Notes under the pieces: generated by a model
The model's input: only the letters and a program-made list of their open reading frames with translations
The model's database searches: none
What the model was told of the DNA's origin: nothing
Assembly (NCBI RefSeq): GCF_030269485.1
Contig: NZ_BSTL01000021.1
Location: 118,771-182,770 of the forward strand
Reading direction: 5' to 3'
Source: Actinoplanes sp. NBRC 103695
GTDB lineage: Bacteria; Actinomycetota; Actinomycetes; Mycobacteriales; Micromonosporaceae
Length of the DNA: 64,000 nt
Shown here: positions 16,394 through 25,004 of the stretch, piece by piece
How the letters are laid out: every line of letters starts with the position of its first letter
Numbering within the stretch: position 1 is the stretch's first letter
Program-made: the position numbers and the translations under genes

Positions 16394-17080
16394 TCAGCGG
16401 GCGAAGGTCTCGTACTCGGCGACCCGGGGCGTGCCCCGGGAGCCCAGGATCACGAAGGTGATCTTCCGCAGCGTGACCGCCCGGAAGGTGATCACGCCCG
16501 CCCCGCTGCCGGAGGCCAGGACCGCGTCGTTGTCGTGATTGCGCACCTGCCAGTTCCCGATCCGGCGGTCACCGGACTCCCGGATGCGGATCCGGGAGAC
16601 CGGCACCGGCACCGTCCACTTGACCGAGATCTCTCCCGTCGCCCCGACCGGCGACCAGAAGGTGCCGAGGTCGCCGTCGCGCACATCCTTGAAGCTCCGG
16701 CCCTGAGCCTTGGTCGACCCGTCCGCACCCCCGTCGTCGCGGAGGCTCTGGTTGGGCGCGGCCGGCGGCGTGGCCGGCCGGGTGGTCGGCGGCGCGGTCC
16801 TCGGCGGCTTTGTCGCAGGTGGGCGTTTCGCGGGCGAGCGCGTCGCTGCCGGGCTGGTCGTGATGGGCGCCGCCGCGGGAGCGCTGCTGACCGGAGCGGA
16901 CTCCCAGGAGTACGGCGTGTCCACCACCGGTGGCGGCTCCCACGGCCCGGCCAGTTCCAGTGGCGGCGCTTCCGGCTCCGGACGCCCCACCAGAAGCACG
17001 GTGGCTCCCAGCAACAGAATGCTGCCCACCACGGCGCCGGCAAGTGTCCATCGCGCCACCGGAGAAGCGTCCTTGATCAC
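16394..17080 (-). CDS. Membrane-anchored protein with discoidin-like (F5/8 type C) domain
   Basis: A 228-residue protein: short cytoplasmic start, one transmembrane helix (about 11-32), a Pro/Ala/Thr/Lys-rich stalk of about 80 residues, and a beta-sandwich-like C-terminal domain (FKDVRDGDLGTFWSP, then RIRIRESGDRRIGNWQV, and ITFVILGSRGTPRVAEYE). The pattern Asp-Gly-Asp..Thr.Trp, then surface strands ending in AEYE, is that of galactose-binding discoidin folds. Likely a surface carbohydrate-binding protein. It begins with GTG 17080; TACGCT lies 8 nt upstream, suggesting a leaderless transcript. Convergent with the M20 gene, 3 nt apart. Confidence 0.7.
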   Translation of the reverse strand: MIKDASPVARWTLAGAVVGSILLLGATVLLVGRPEPEAPPLELAGPWEPPPVVDTPYSWESAPVSSAPAAAPITTSPAATRSPAKRPPATKPPRTAPPTTRPATPPAAPNQSLRDDGGADGSTKAQGRSFKDVRDGDLGTFWSPVGATGEISVKWTVPVPVSRIRIRESGDRRIGNWQVRNHDNDAVLASGSGAGVITFRAVTLRKITFVILGSRGTPRVAEYETFAR

Positions 17081-17217
17081 GACGAGTCAGCGTATCGGTA
17101 TCGAGGAACGCCGAACAATGGCGCTTCGATCATTAAGTTTTGTTCAATAAACGTGCATGAATGGTCGTCGCAGGTCAGAGTCGTTCGGGCTCTCCCCACC
17201 GATCGACAAGGATCATC

Positions 17218-17961
17218 ATGCGTACGCGTCACCGCCGGTCCCGTCTCCTCGCGCTCTCCGCCTGCGTCCTGGGTGTTCTGGGCGCGGGCGCCGCCGGCAT
17301 CGCCTCCGCTCAGACGACGCATCACCGCCCCGCAGCGGTGGCCGGGACCGCCCCGGCGCTGGGCCCCGCCACGAAGGCGACCACCGGAGCGACCGGTGAG
17401 GCGAGCCGGGCGCGGCGCCCGCACTGGCCCCGGCCGACGAAGCCGAGCTCCGCCCCGCCGAGCACGCCTCCCGTGGATCCGCCGACGACACCGCCGGCCG
17501 ACCCGCCGTCGTCTCCGAGCGACCCCACCACTCCCCCGGCCGACGCGGTCATCGACCAGGTGCTGGCGCACATCAATGCCGCCCGCACCGCCGCCGGGGT
17601 CTCGACGCTCACGCTGAGCCCGGAGCTGACGAACGCCTCCGTGGCGCACAACGCCCTGATGGTCGGCGGCTGCGGCCTGTCGCACCAGTGCCCGGGCGAG
17701 GCTGGTCTGGGCGACCGCTTCACCGCCGCGGGCGTCGTCTGGCGTTCGGCGGGCGAGAACATCGGCCAGGGCAACGCCGCCAACAATCAGGCCGCGATCG
17801 TCGCCGCGGCGAACGGCCTGACCGACCTCATGCTCGCCGAGGTGCCGCCGAACGACGGCCATCGCCGCAACCTGCTCAACCCGGGCTTCAGCCGGGTCGG
17901 CCTGGCGGTGACCCGCGGCGGCGACGGCCGCGTCTGGTTCACCCAGGACTTCGTCAACTGA
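17218..17961 (+). CDS. Secreted CAP-domain (SCP/PR1-like) protein
   Basis: A 247-residue protein. The start is ATG 17218, with AAGGA 5 nt upstream; an in-frame ATG at 17161 is less likely. A signal peptide ends at about SAQ, then a Pro/Ser/Thr linker of about 80 residues (PPSTPPVDPPTTPPADPPSS), then a C-terminal CAP domain: VLAHINAARTAAGVSTLTLS, a central HNALMVGGCGLSHQ, SAGENIGQGN and ending PNDGHRRNLLNPGFSRVGLA, WFTQDF. CAP residues His and Glu (SAGENI) and HRRN are present. Bacterial CAP proteins are secreted; their activity is poorly defined. Confidence 0.88.
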   Translation: MRTRHRRSRLLALSACVLGVLGAGAAGIASAQTTHHRPAAVAGTAPALGPATKATTGATGEASRARRPHWPRPTKPSSAPPSTPPVDPPTTPPADPPSSPSDPTTPPADAVIDQVLAHINAARTAAGVSTLTLSPELTNASVAHNALMVGGCGLSHQCPGEAGLGDRFTAAGVVWRSAGENIGQGNAANNQAAIVAAANGLTDLMLAEVPPNDGHRRNLLNPGFSRVGLAVTRGGDGRVWFTQDFVN

Positions 17962-17982
17962 GCCCCGACCCGCACCCGCCTG

Positions 17983-18975
17983 TCATCCACGAGAGACGGG
18001 CGGCCGGTGGTGCCGGGCCGGCGGCGTGCGGGAAGCCGGTGCCGGTGTGCTACCGAGGAAGTCCTCCAAGATCTCGGTGAATCGCGCCGGCTGCTCCTCG
18101 GCCACGTAGTGGCCGCAATCGTCGAGGACCACCCCGGTCACATCGCCGGCCGCCGGCCGCATCGTCTCGGCGACCAGCGCGCCGGTGTACCGCGCGCCGC
18201 CGACGGCGAGCACGGGCAGCGTCAGCCGGGTCTTCCGGCGCTGCTCGTTCTGCGCGATCGTCTCGTCCAGCGCGCGGTAGTAGGCGAAGCTCGCCCGCAG
18301 CCCGCGAGGGTCCGCGACGATCGCGTCCACGTAGACGTCGACGGCGTACGCGGGGATCGCGTCCGGGGTGGCGCCCTTGGTGGCGAACTGGTGGCCGAGG
18401 AAGAGCCGCTCCCGCCCCCGGACCAGTTCCTCGTTGAGGCCGGTGAGCCGGTTGAAGCCGAAGTGCCACAGCCGCTGGTTGACCGCGGCCGGGCTGAAGA
18501 CCGACGGGACCGGCGTGAGACCGGGGATGATGGCGTCGACGACGGCGAGCCGGCCCACCCGCTCGGGGTGATCGGCGGCGAGTGCGTATCCGGTCCACAT
18601 GCCGATGTCGTGGCCGACCACGTCGAACCGGTCGTGCCCGAGCACGGCCATCAGCGCGACCAGATCCGCGGCCAGCGTGCCGGCGTCGTAACCGTCGTCG
18701 GGCTTGTCGGAGAGCCCGGCCCCGCGCGAGTCGACGGCGACGACGGTGTGCTTGCGGGCGAGCGCGGGCATGACCTCCCGCCAGGCGTACCAGGTCTGTG
18801 GCCACCCGCCGACCAGCAGCAGCGGCGGGCCGTCGCCGCCGGTGACCGCGTGCAGCCGCAGCCCGTTCAGCTGCACGAGCCGGCTGGTGAAGACGTCGGC
18901 GAATCCGTCGGGCAGCCGCAGCGAGCTCAAACCGTCGGGGTTGCTCATCACGGAACGATCGGTACAACTTGTCAT
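17983..18975 (-). CDS. Epoxide-hydrolase-like alpha/beta hydrolase
   Basis: A 330-residue enzyme. Oxyanion region GGWPQTWYAW, nucleophile elbow GHDIGMW with Asp in the nucleophile position as in epoxide hydrolases and dehalogenases, and catalytic His in DDCGHYVAEEQP; DSRGAGLSDKP is also typical. The C-terminal tail is Pro/Arg-rich. Two starts compete: ATG 18948 and ATG 18975. I chose 18975 because TTGCAC, an 18-nt spacer and TATGGT lie ahead, with the -10 ending 7 nt before it (leaderless). Divergent from a tetR gene on a shared palindrome, so the enzyme is almost certainly repressed by that TetR. Confidence 0.85.
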   Translation of the reverse strand: MTSCTDRSVMSNPDGLSSLRLPDGFADVFTSRLVQLNGLRLHAVTGGDGPPLLLVGGWPQTWYAWREVMPALARKHTVVAVDSRGAGLSDKPDDGYDAGTLAADLVALMAVLGHDRFDVVGHDIGMWTGYALAADHPERVGRLAVVDAIIPGLTPVPSVFSPAAVNQRLWHFGFNRLTGLNEELVRGRERLFLGHQFATKGATPDAIPAYAVDVYVDAIVADPRGLRASFAYYRALDETIAQNEQRRKTRLTLPVLAVGGARYTGALVAETMRPAAGDVTGVVLDDCGHYVAEEQPARFTEILEDFLGSTPAPASRTPPARHHRPPVSRG

Positions 18976-19024
18976 GCCGGCGACCATACGCATCTTGAAC
19001 CGATCGGTGCAAGATGTGTAGGCT
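18953..19024. promoter_or_regulatory. Divergent overlapping promoters on a TetR-type palindrome
   Basis: A 26-bp palindrome (18991-19016): arms CATCTTG and CAAGATG around ACCGATCGGT, one mismatched pair. It holds both -35 elements: TTGAAC (18995-19000) for tetR with TAGGCT 18 nt on (19019-19024), and TTGCAC (19012-19007) for the hydrolase with TATGGT (18988-18983). Both -10 boxes lie 7-8 nt from the starts, so both mRNAs should be leaderless. A degenerate second copy, GAACGATCGGTACAACTTG, lies at 18953-18971 at the start of the hydrolase gene. Confidence 0.75.
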
Positions 19025-19032
19025 GACGAACC

Positions 19033-19620
19033 ATGGCGGGCCGTAAGCAATTCGACGTGGACGAGGCGCTCCGCCGGGCGATGCACGTCTTCTGGCGCTG
19101 GGGCTATTCGGAGGCCTCGATCGACCGCCTGACCGAGGGCACGGGCCTGGGCCGGAGCTCGCTCTACGCCACCTTCGGCGACAAGGGCACCCTGTTCCGG
19201 AAAAGCCTCCAGCGGTACGCACAGACCTACCACCCGCTGTACGACCAGGCGCTGACCGGCCCTCATCCGAGCCCGAGCGCCGTCGTGTCCGCCTACCTGC
19301 GGGTGACCCTGAACCGCATCGCCGACCCGGCGGTCCCGGACGGCTGCCTGCTCACGGTGTCGGCGACGCAGTTCCCGGCACTCGACGCGGAGGGCCAGGC
19401 GATGGTCCGCGCCATGATCGACGGTTTGCGGGCGATGCTGGAGCAGGCGTTGCTGGCAGCCGGCGCCGACGAGCCGGAGGCGGCGGAGCTGGCGTTGTGC
19501 ACGCTGGCGACGAACAAATCCCTGGCGGTGCTGAGCCGCGCCGGCTTCTCGAGCGAAGACCTGGCAACGGTCGCCGCAGCCGCCGCCCGCATCCCCGAGA
19601 GACCACATCCACCGCGTTGA
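19033..19620 (+). CDS. TetR-family repressor
   Basis: A 195-residue regulator with helix-turn-helix AMHVFWRWGYSEASIDRLTE then GLGRSSLYATFGDKGTLFRKSL, the hallmark of TetR, and a C-terminal helical ligand domain containing a Cys in PDGCLLTVSA. It is divergent from the epoxide-hydrolase-like gene with a palindromic operator between them. It presumably senses the hydrolase's substrate, perhaps an electrophile. Confidence 0.92.
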   Translation: MAGRKQFDVDEALRRAMHVFWRWGYSEASIDRLTEGTGLGRSSLYATFGDKGTLFRKSLQRYAQTYHPLYDQALTGPHPSPSAVVSAYLRVTLNRIADPAVPDGCLLTVSATQFPALDAEGQAMVRAMIDGLRAMLEQALLAAGADEPEAAELALCTLATNKSLAVLSRAGFSSEDLATVAAAAARIPERPHPPR

Positions 19621-19761
19621 GCAGCGCGACGGCCGCCCCCTCCCCCGCCCCTGTGGGTGGGCGTCAAGGTAGCGCTCGAATGTGGCATCGATGTTGCCTG
19701 TCCACAGGCGTGTCGATCGGCGCGCAGCCGCCGGACATCGCGCCCGGCCCGGAAACAGACT

Positions 19762-19792
19762 CCGGGTGCCCGGCGGACTGCCGGACACCCGG
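19762..19792. terminator. Bidirectional stem-loop between tetR and the M36 gene
   Basis: CCGGGTGCCCGG (19762-19773) pairs with CCGGACACCCGG (19781-19792) with one mismatch and a 7-nt loop. It lies between convergent genes; no T-run on either side. The remaining gap 19621-19761 holds nothing recognisable. Confidence 0.6.
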
Positions 19793-19878
19793 AACGGTGG
19801 ATCAGCGAGCGTGGAACGGTGGATCAGTGAGCGTGGAACGGTGGATCAGTGAGCGTGGAACGGTGGATCAGTGAGCGG
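19791..19878 (-). repeat. 4 x 22-bp tandem repeat over the M36 stop codon
   Basis: Four head-to-tail units of GGAACGGTGGATCAGTGAGC plus GT/GG at 19791, 19813, 19835 and 19857; the first differs by one base. The last unit contains the M36 stop codon (complement of TCA at 19868-19870), so the array grows from the gene end into the 3' flank. No spacers, so not CRISPR. Confidence 0.9.
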
Positions 19879-22708
19879 CGCCGTAGACGCCGATCTCCAC
19901 CGTGTCGACGTAGAAGCACCCGGCGAAGAAGTCCGGGCAGGTGATGCCTTCCTCGGCGACCTGGGTGCCGAGCATCGTGTAGCGCAGGTAGTTCACCTCG
20001 GCGGTGCTGCCCGCGGCGAGCGGCACCTCGTTCATCTTGTCGCGGTTCTCGACCCCGAAGTGGCCTGAAGCGGCGACGGTCCAGGTCTGACCGTCGGCCG
20101 ACGTCTCGACGCGGTAGTCGCCGGTCGAGGCGCTGGCGTCGTCACCGCAGTTGCCGGTCGGGTTGACCGCGATCGCCGACACGTCGACCGCTGCCGGCAG
20201 TTTCACCACCAGGTAGCGCGGGTCGATCTTGCCGTCGGCGCCGTACGTGGCGTCGGTGCTCCACCCGGTGCGTTGCAGACCGTCCACCGCGGCGCCCGGA
20301 CCGCAGCCGATGAAGCCGTAGTCGTCGCCGTTGAAGTCGGTCACCTCGCTGCCGCCGCTGGTCGCGGCCCAGTCCCGGCGCAGCGTCCAGTCCACCTTGT
20401 TGGCACCCTGATGCACCCGCACGTCACGGAAGACCGTCTCGTAGCCGGGAGCCGACGCGCTCACCTCCGGGTAGGTCCCACCCGGCAGAACGTTCTGGAT
20501 CGTGTACCTGCCCTGCGCGTCGGCGGTCGCCTGGTAGGAGTCGGCGAACCCGGACGCGTGCCCGGCGAAGCTCACCGTGGCGCCCGCCAGCGGGGCGCCG
20601 CTGTCGACGTTGGTGATCGTGCCGGTGACCGAGGTACGCGACGCGTCCCGGGCCGGCGGCGTGGAGAAGTCCTCGATCGGGGTGGTGTCGTCGCCGCCGA
20701 GGTCGGCCGCGAACCAGCCCATGCCCCGGTTGGCGAAGACCTTCCAGATCTTCTTCTGGTCGCGGCCGTCGCGGCTGACCTTGTCGGCCATCAGGATCGA
20801 GTTACGCATGTCCAGGAACGACGGGTTCGCCGGCGACAGCTCCATCGCCCGGGTGACCAGCGACTCGGACAGCTTCGAACCCAGCGCGGTACGCAGATCC
20901 CACAGCGTCTCGCCCCAGATCTCACCGTCGGCGTGGACCTCGGGACCGCCGATGATCTTGCCCATGTCGCCGTAGGTGTATCCGCCCGAACCCGCGCCGG
21001 GGGTGCCGGGGCAGACGTCCGCGCTCGCACCGACCGTGCAGTCCAGCGGCTGCGTACGAACCAGATTCTGACCGTCGCTCACGTAGCGGCCGACCAGCAC
21101 CTCACCCGGCGCGGCGGTGTCGGTCTGGAAACCCTGAGCCGCGAGCAGGTCGAAGGCGTACCAGTCGGACCACGCCTCACCCATCGAGCCGCCCTGGAAG
21201 CCGGTCAGCGTCGAGTTGCCGGAGGCGTCCACCACGAGGCGGTTGGACACGCCGTGGGTGTACTCGTGGTAGACGATGTCGCCCTCGTCACCGGAGTTGG
21301 CCGCCAGGAACGGGTCCTCCGGCCAGGTCGGATCCCGGAAGAGGTACATCTGCATCCGGCCGGGAACGCCGTCCGGGGTCGGCAGCATGTTCGCGTTGTC
21401 GGTGTGGAACGAGTCGGGGGTGCCGTCCGCGGTGTTGGCGCCGTCGATCGCGTTGACCTCGATCGGGTCGCCGTCGGCGGTCTCGTAGTTGCCGGCCGCC
21501 CGGTTGAATCCGATCGGCGCCGCCTCCAGGTGATCGTGGAAGCTGCTCACGTAGTAGAACAACTGGGCCGCGTTCTGCTTCGCGTTGTCCTTCCACGAGT
21601 TCGCGACCTTCGGGTTCCAGGAGCACTGCTTGTCCGCCGCGCAGGGCGGGCCGACCTCGGACGTGAAGTCCTTGAACGGGAAGCGCCAGTCACCCGGCTT
21701 GTCGGGCGCGACCTCCTCGCCCGGGTTGGCCTCGTCATCGTCGTTGACGTCGAGGAACACGTGCGTCGAGTCGCCCGACAGCGTGGTCGCGTCCGGCGCG
21801 ATCCAGTTCTTCAGCGAACGCTGCTGCTGGGTGCCGCCGAGCGGCGCGCCCGGGTAGTTCTGCCACACCAGCGCCGACGGCGCGGACGGCGCGTTGTCGT
21901 GCAGCAGCAGGTCCTGCCGGTAGAGGACACGGCCGGTCGCCGCGTCGATCACGTGCAGGTAGCCCTCCTTGGTGGACAGCGTCTGCCAGGCCAGGCGAGC
22001 ACCGCCCTTCGAGGCGAACGCGACCAGCTTGGTCGGGTCGTCCGCCCGTGTGGAGGCCGGCGAACCGGCGTCCTTCGCGGCGGCGTCACGTGCCTGAGCC
22101 GCCGACAGCTTGGCGCTGCCCAGCGACGCGGGCAGCGACGCGGCCGGGGAGCCGGTCACCTGGATGAGCTTGCCATCGGAGGTGATGTCCGCCTTGACCC
22201 CGTTGCCGAACACCGGCACATTGCCGACCACCTGTTCGAAGCTCAGGTGGTGGGTGCCGTCGATGTCGACGTAGTCCTTGCGCAGCCGCAGGGCGGCGAC
22301 CTCGGTCCCGCTCAGGCCGAACGCGTCCGGGTTCGCGGCGAGATAGCCGGCGGCGATCTCCTTGGCGGGTTTGTCACTCGCGGCGGTCAGGAACCCGTCG
22401 ATCCGGGCCACCCGGCGAGCCGTCCCGGTGGCCGGGTCGATGTCGACCAGGCCCTGCGCGCCGAGGCCCTTATCGAGCTTGGTGACGCCGGCGGAGCGCT
22501 GCTTCGTGCGGAGCGCGGTGAGCGTCCGCGCGTCCGGGGTGCGGCCGTCGAAGTTGGCCAGGCGGTCGTCCCGCTGATGTTTCCGGACGGCATCGGCCGG
22601 GCCGGGCGCGGGAGCGGCCGACGCCGAGGCCGGAACGATGCCGATGCCCAGGACCGACGCTGCGGCGATCGCGACGGATCGGCGCCGGAATGGAGGTACG
22701 GATGTCAT
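19868..22708 (-). CDS. Secreted M36-family (fungalysin-type) zinc metalloprotease
   Basis: About 946 residues. Signal peptide (FRRRSVAIAAASVLG, cleavage near ASA), propeptide (FTP/PepSY-like, about 40-240), then the M36 catalytic domain: zinc motif VYHEYTHGVSNRL (HExxH, about residue 482) with the downstream Glu in GEAWSDWYAFD. After the protease come a carboxypeptidase-regulatory-like beta domain (VTGTITNVDSGAPLAGATV) and a C-terminal discoidin-like domain (YRVETSADGQTWTVAASG). An extracellular protease with substrate-binding modules. ATG 22708 has TAGGCT 8 nt upstream; an in-frame GTG at 22729 is possible. A second, truncated copy lies at 61603-63876. Confidence 0.9.
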   Translation of the reverse strand: MTSVPPFRRRSVAIAAASVLGIGIVPASASAAPAPGPADAVRKHQRDDRLANFDGRTPDARTLTALRTKQRSAGVTKLDKGLGAQGLVDIDPATGTARRVARIDGFLTAASDKPAKEIAAGYLAANPDAFGLSGTEVAALRLRKDYVDIDGTHHLSFEQVVGNVPVFGNGVKADITSDGKLIQVTGSPAASLPASLGSAKLSAAQARDAAAKDAGSPASTRADDPTKLVAFASKGGARLAWQTLSTKEGYLHVIDAATGRVLYRQDLLLHDNAPSAPSALVWQNYPGAPLGGTQQQRSLKNWIAPDATTLSGDSTHVFLDVNDDDEANPGEEVAPDKPGDWRFPFKDFTSEVGPPCAADKQCSWNPKVANSWKDNAKQNAAQLFYYVSSFHDHLEAAPIGFNRAAGNYETADGDPIEVNAIDGANTADGTPDSFHTDNANMLPTPDGVPGRMQMYLFRDPTWPEDPFLAANSGDEGDIVYHEYTHGVSNRLVVDASGNSTLTGFQGGSMGEAWSDWYAFDLLAAQGFQTDTAAPGEVLVGRYVSDGQNLVRTQPLDCTVGASADVCPGTPGAGSGGYTYGDMGKIIGGPEVHADGEIWGETLWDLRTALGSKLSESLVTRAMELSPANPSFLDMRNSILMADKVSRDGRDQKKIWKVFANRGMGWFAADLGGDDTTPIEDFSTPPARDASRTSVTGTITNVDSGAPLAGATVSFAGHASGFADSYQATADAQGRYTIQNVLPGGTYPEVSASAPGYETVFRDVRVHQGANKVDWTLRRDWAATSGGSEVTDFNGDDYGFIGCGPGAAVDGLQRTGWSTDATYGADGKIDPRYLVVKLPAAVDVSAIAVNPTGNCGDDASASTGDYRVETSADGQTWTVAASGHFGVENRDKMNEVPLAAGSTAEVNYLRYTMLGTQVAEEGITCPDFFAGCFYVDTVEIGVYGAAH

Positions 22709-22809
22709 GCCCGCGGAGCCTACAACCATCTATTGACGTTTTTAAATAGCAATTCTCTCCGTTACGGTGACGGTTATCTCCATTACCTGGTCTCTATATA
22801 GTGGACGGT

Positions 22810-23730
22810 GTGAAAACGTTCATCGTCGGTGGCACCGGGTTGATCGGTGCTCAGGTCGCCACGGTCCTGCGGGAGCGGGGCCACCAGGTGACCACGGTCG
22901 CCCGTTCCGCCCGCCCGGGTGTGGACCATCTGCTCGACCTCGAGACCACCACGGTCGAGGATCTGCGGCCGCTGCTGGCCGGGCACGACGCGGTGGTGTT
23001 CGCCGCCCGCACCGACGAGCAACGCCCGCTGCGCAAGCCGCTGCACCCCGCGTTTCGCCGGACGATGGTCGAGCCCGTCGTGCGCCTGTTCACCGCCGCC
23101 CGCGCCGAGGGCGTCAGCCGCGGCGTGATCATGGGCTCGTACTACACCTATCTCGACCGGGTCCACCCGCAGTGGAGGCTGGCCGACGAGCACACCTACA
23201 TCCGCTGCCGCGTGGAGCAGGCCCGGGAGGCGCGCGAGGCGGCCGGGCCCGGCCTCCCGATCGCGGTGCTGGAGCTGCCGTTCGTCTTCGGCCCCGGCAC
23301 GAACTGGGCCGGCCCCCTGGCGAACTGGGCGAAATCCCGGGCGCCCCTGGTCGCGCCGCCCGGCGGGACCGCGGCCGCCTCGGCGCGCAGCGTCGCCGAG
23401 AGCGCGGCCGGCGCCCTGGAGCGGGCGGACGGCGCCGACCTCCCGGTCGCCGACGAGAACATGACCTGGCAGGACATGTTCACGCGCATCGCCGCGGCGG
23501 CCGGTCGTCCCCGCCGGGTCGGCCGGCTCCCGGGCGGCGTCTTCCGCGCGGCCACCGGGCTGGGCGGGGCGCTGCAGGCCCTCGGCGGCAAGGAGACCGG
23601 CCTCAACACGTCGGGGCTGGCCGGTCTGATGCTGCGCGACCTCTACGTGGAGCCGGTCACCGGCCGGTCGCTGGAGCCGTCGTTCCGCGACACGTTCGCC
23701 CCGTCGAGCAGCGTCAGCCCGAGCGACTGA
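22810..23730 (+). CDS. NAD(P)-binding epimerase/reductase (extended SDR-like)
   Basis: About 306 residues. Rossmann start KTFIVGGTGLIGAQV (GxxGxxG), then MGSYYTYLDR with the Tyr region, and LPFVFGPGTNW. It resembles NAD-dependent epimerase/dehydratase-family proteins; the substrate cannot be assigned. A GTG at 22801 would give MDGVKTF, but TATAGT (22797-22802) is 7 nt before the GTG at 22810, giving the standard MKTFIVGGTG N-terminus and predicting a leaderless mRNA. Divergent from the M36 protease. Confidence 0.8.
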   Translation: MKTFIVGGTGLIGAQVATVLRERGHQVTTVARSARPGVDHLLDLETTTVEDLRPLLAGHDAVVFAARTDEQRPLRKPLHPAFRRTMVEPVVRLFTAARAEGVSRGVIMGSYYTYLDRVHPQWRLADEHTYIRCRVEQAREAREAAGPGLPIAVLELPFVFGPGTNWAGPLANWAKSRAPLVAPPGGTAAASARSVAESAAGALERADGADLPVADENMTWQDMFTRIAAAAGRPRRVGRLPGGVFRAATGLGGALQALGGKETGLNTSGLAGLMLRDLYVEPVTGRSLEPSFRDTFAPSSSVSPSD

Positions 23731-23851
23731 CCAAGCCGCCCGATCAGATCCCCCTCGCGGACGCCCTGGCAATCCATCGACGCACTTGACTATATGGACG
23801 GGGCTGGCCAGAGTTGCAAACAAGGTTTACTGATTGAGCTGGGGGTCGTCG

Positions 23852-24445
23852 ATGCGCAGGGTGCTGGTCTCTTTGGTGACGCTCGTGGCCGCCCTGGTCG
23901 TGGCGCCGGCCGCCGCGAACGCGCACCCTCCGCGTGAGTGCGCCGGCCCGTCGATCGACCGCCTCCAGCAGTGGCTGGCCAGCGGCGAGGGCACCACCGT
24001 CCCGGCCACCGGCAGCCTCCTGGTCCCGATCCACCACGGCCACGACTACGCGGCGAAGGTGACCTTCCTCAACGACGAATGGCACGTCGTGGTCGTCTGG
24101 CTGGGCAACGAGTTCGAGGCCCAGGCCGACCTCTCCCGGTCCGCCGGATTCTGGCTCACCTACAGCGCGACCGACGACCTGTGGGTGCAGCTGCGCCCCG
24201 CCTCCCACTGGAGCGGCGGCGCCCAATGGGCCACCGCCATCCCCTCGACCGGCGGCCGCGTGGTGACCCGCTTCTTCAGTCTCCGCCCGTCGGCGTGGGC
24301 CGGGGTGCCCGAGCTGGGCCAGCCGGCGCACACCTTCGCCTCGGCCGTCAGCGAGGCCCGCGGCCTGGTCTTCGTCGGCAAGACCGCCAACGAGATCGAC
24401 TTCCGGGGGCTGCGTGTTCATCGGTACACCCCGCCCTGCCTGTGA
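23852..24445 (+). CDS. Secreted protein of unknown function
   Basis: 197 residues. The ATG at 23852 has a G-rich site (GGGGG) 6 nt upstream; an in-frame TTG at 23834 is less likely. A clear Sec signal peptide (RRVLVSLVTLVAALVVAPA, cleavage after ANA) is followed by a small mature domain with two Cys (near the start, ECAGPS, and at the end, PPCL) that could form a disulphide. The mature part is rich in Trp and beta-strand pattern (EWHVVVVWLGNEFEAQ; DDLWVQLRPASHW). I do not recognise the family. Confidence 0.7.
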   Translation: MRRVLVSLVTLVAALVVAPAAANAHPPRECAGPSIDRLQQWLASGEGTTVPATGSLLVPIHHGHDYAAKVTFLNDEWHVVVVWLGNEFEAQADLSRSAGFWLTYSATDDLWVQLRPASHWSGGAQWATAIPSTGGRVVTRFFSLRPSAWAGVPELGQPAHTFASAVSEARGLVFVGKTANEIDFRGLRVHRYTPPCL

Positions 24446-24596
24446 AAAGACCGCAACCACGCGGGACGGCCCGGCGTTGGGCGCGCGGAGCGTGACCAAC
24501 GACGGCGGCCGGGCCCGGAGGACGGGACTCCGGTGTGCGCGTACCTCAGAAAGGTGTTGAAATGAACTCCGCCGCGGAACGATCTAGGGTGGGTGG

Positions 24597-25004
24597 ATGC
24601 CTGATACGCCCATGCCGGACAAGATCGTCGAGTTTCTCCGCCAGGCCAACCCCGCCGTGATGGCCACCGTCGCGGCCGACGGGCGGCCGGTCAGCGTCGC
24701 CACCTGGTACCTGCTCGAGGACGACGGGAAGGTCCTGCTCGGCCTGGACGCGAAGCGGGCCCGGCTCAAACACCTCGAGGCCGACCCACGCGTCGCGCTG
24801 ACCGTCCTGGCGCCCAACTGGTACACCCACGTCAGCCTGCAGGGCCGCGTCGTGTCGATCACCGACGACGACGGGCTGCGCGACATCGACCGGCTGTCGA
24901 TTCACTACGGCGGCCAGCCGTACGCCAACCGCGAACGGCCCCGGGTCAGCGTCCAGGTCGAGATCGACCACTGGCACGCCTGGGGCGAGCTACGCGAGGA
25001 GTGA
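24597..25004 (+). CDS. PPOX-class F420-dependent enzyme
   Basis: A 135-residue split-barrel protein. Landmarks: IVEFLRQANPAVMATVAADG, then RPVSVATWYLLEDDGKVLLG, KRARLKHLEADPRVALTVL and YTHVSLQGRVV. The arrangement is that of small actinobacterial pyridoxamine-oxidase-like proteins that use F420 (or flavin/haem). TAGGGT lies 6 nt before the ATG, so the mRNA should be leaderless. Its 3' end overlaps the convergent kinase gene by 15 nt. Confidence 0.85.
   Translation: MPDTPMPDKIVEFLRQANPAVMATVAADGRPVSVATWYLLEDDGKVLLGLDAKRARLKHLEADPRVALTVLAPNWYTHVSLQGRVVSITDDDGLRDIDRLSIHYGGQPYANRERPRVSVQVEIDHWHAWGELREE

Noticed and set aside
19791..19878. CRISPR array
   Set aside because: The 22-bp units are directly adjacent, with no spacers. 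The same holds for the repeats at 38266 and 55656.
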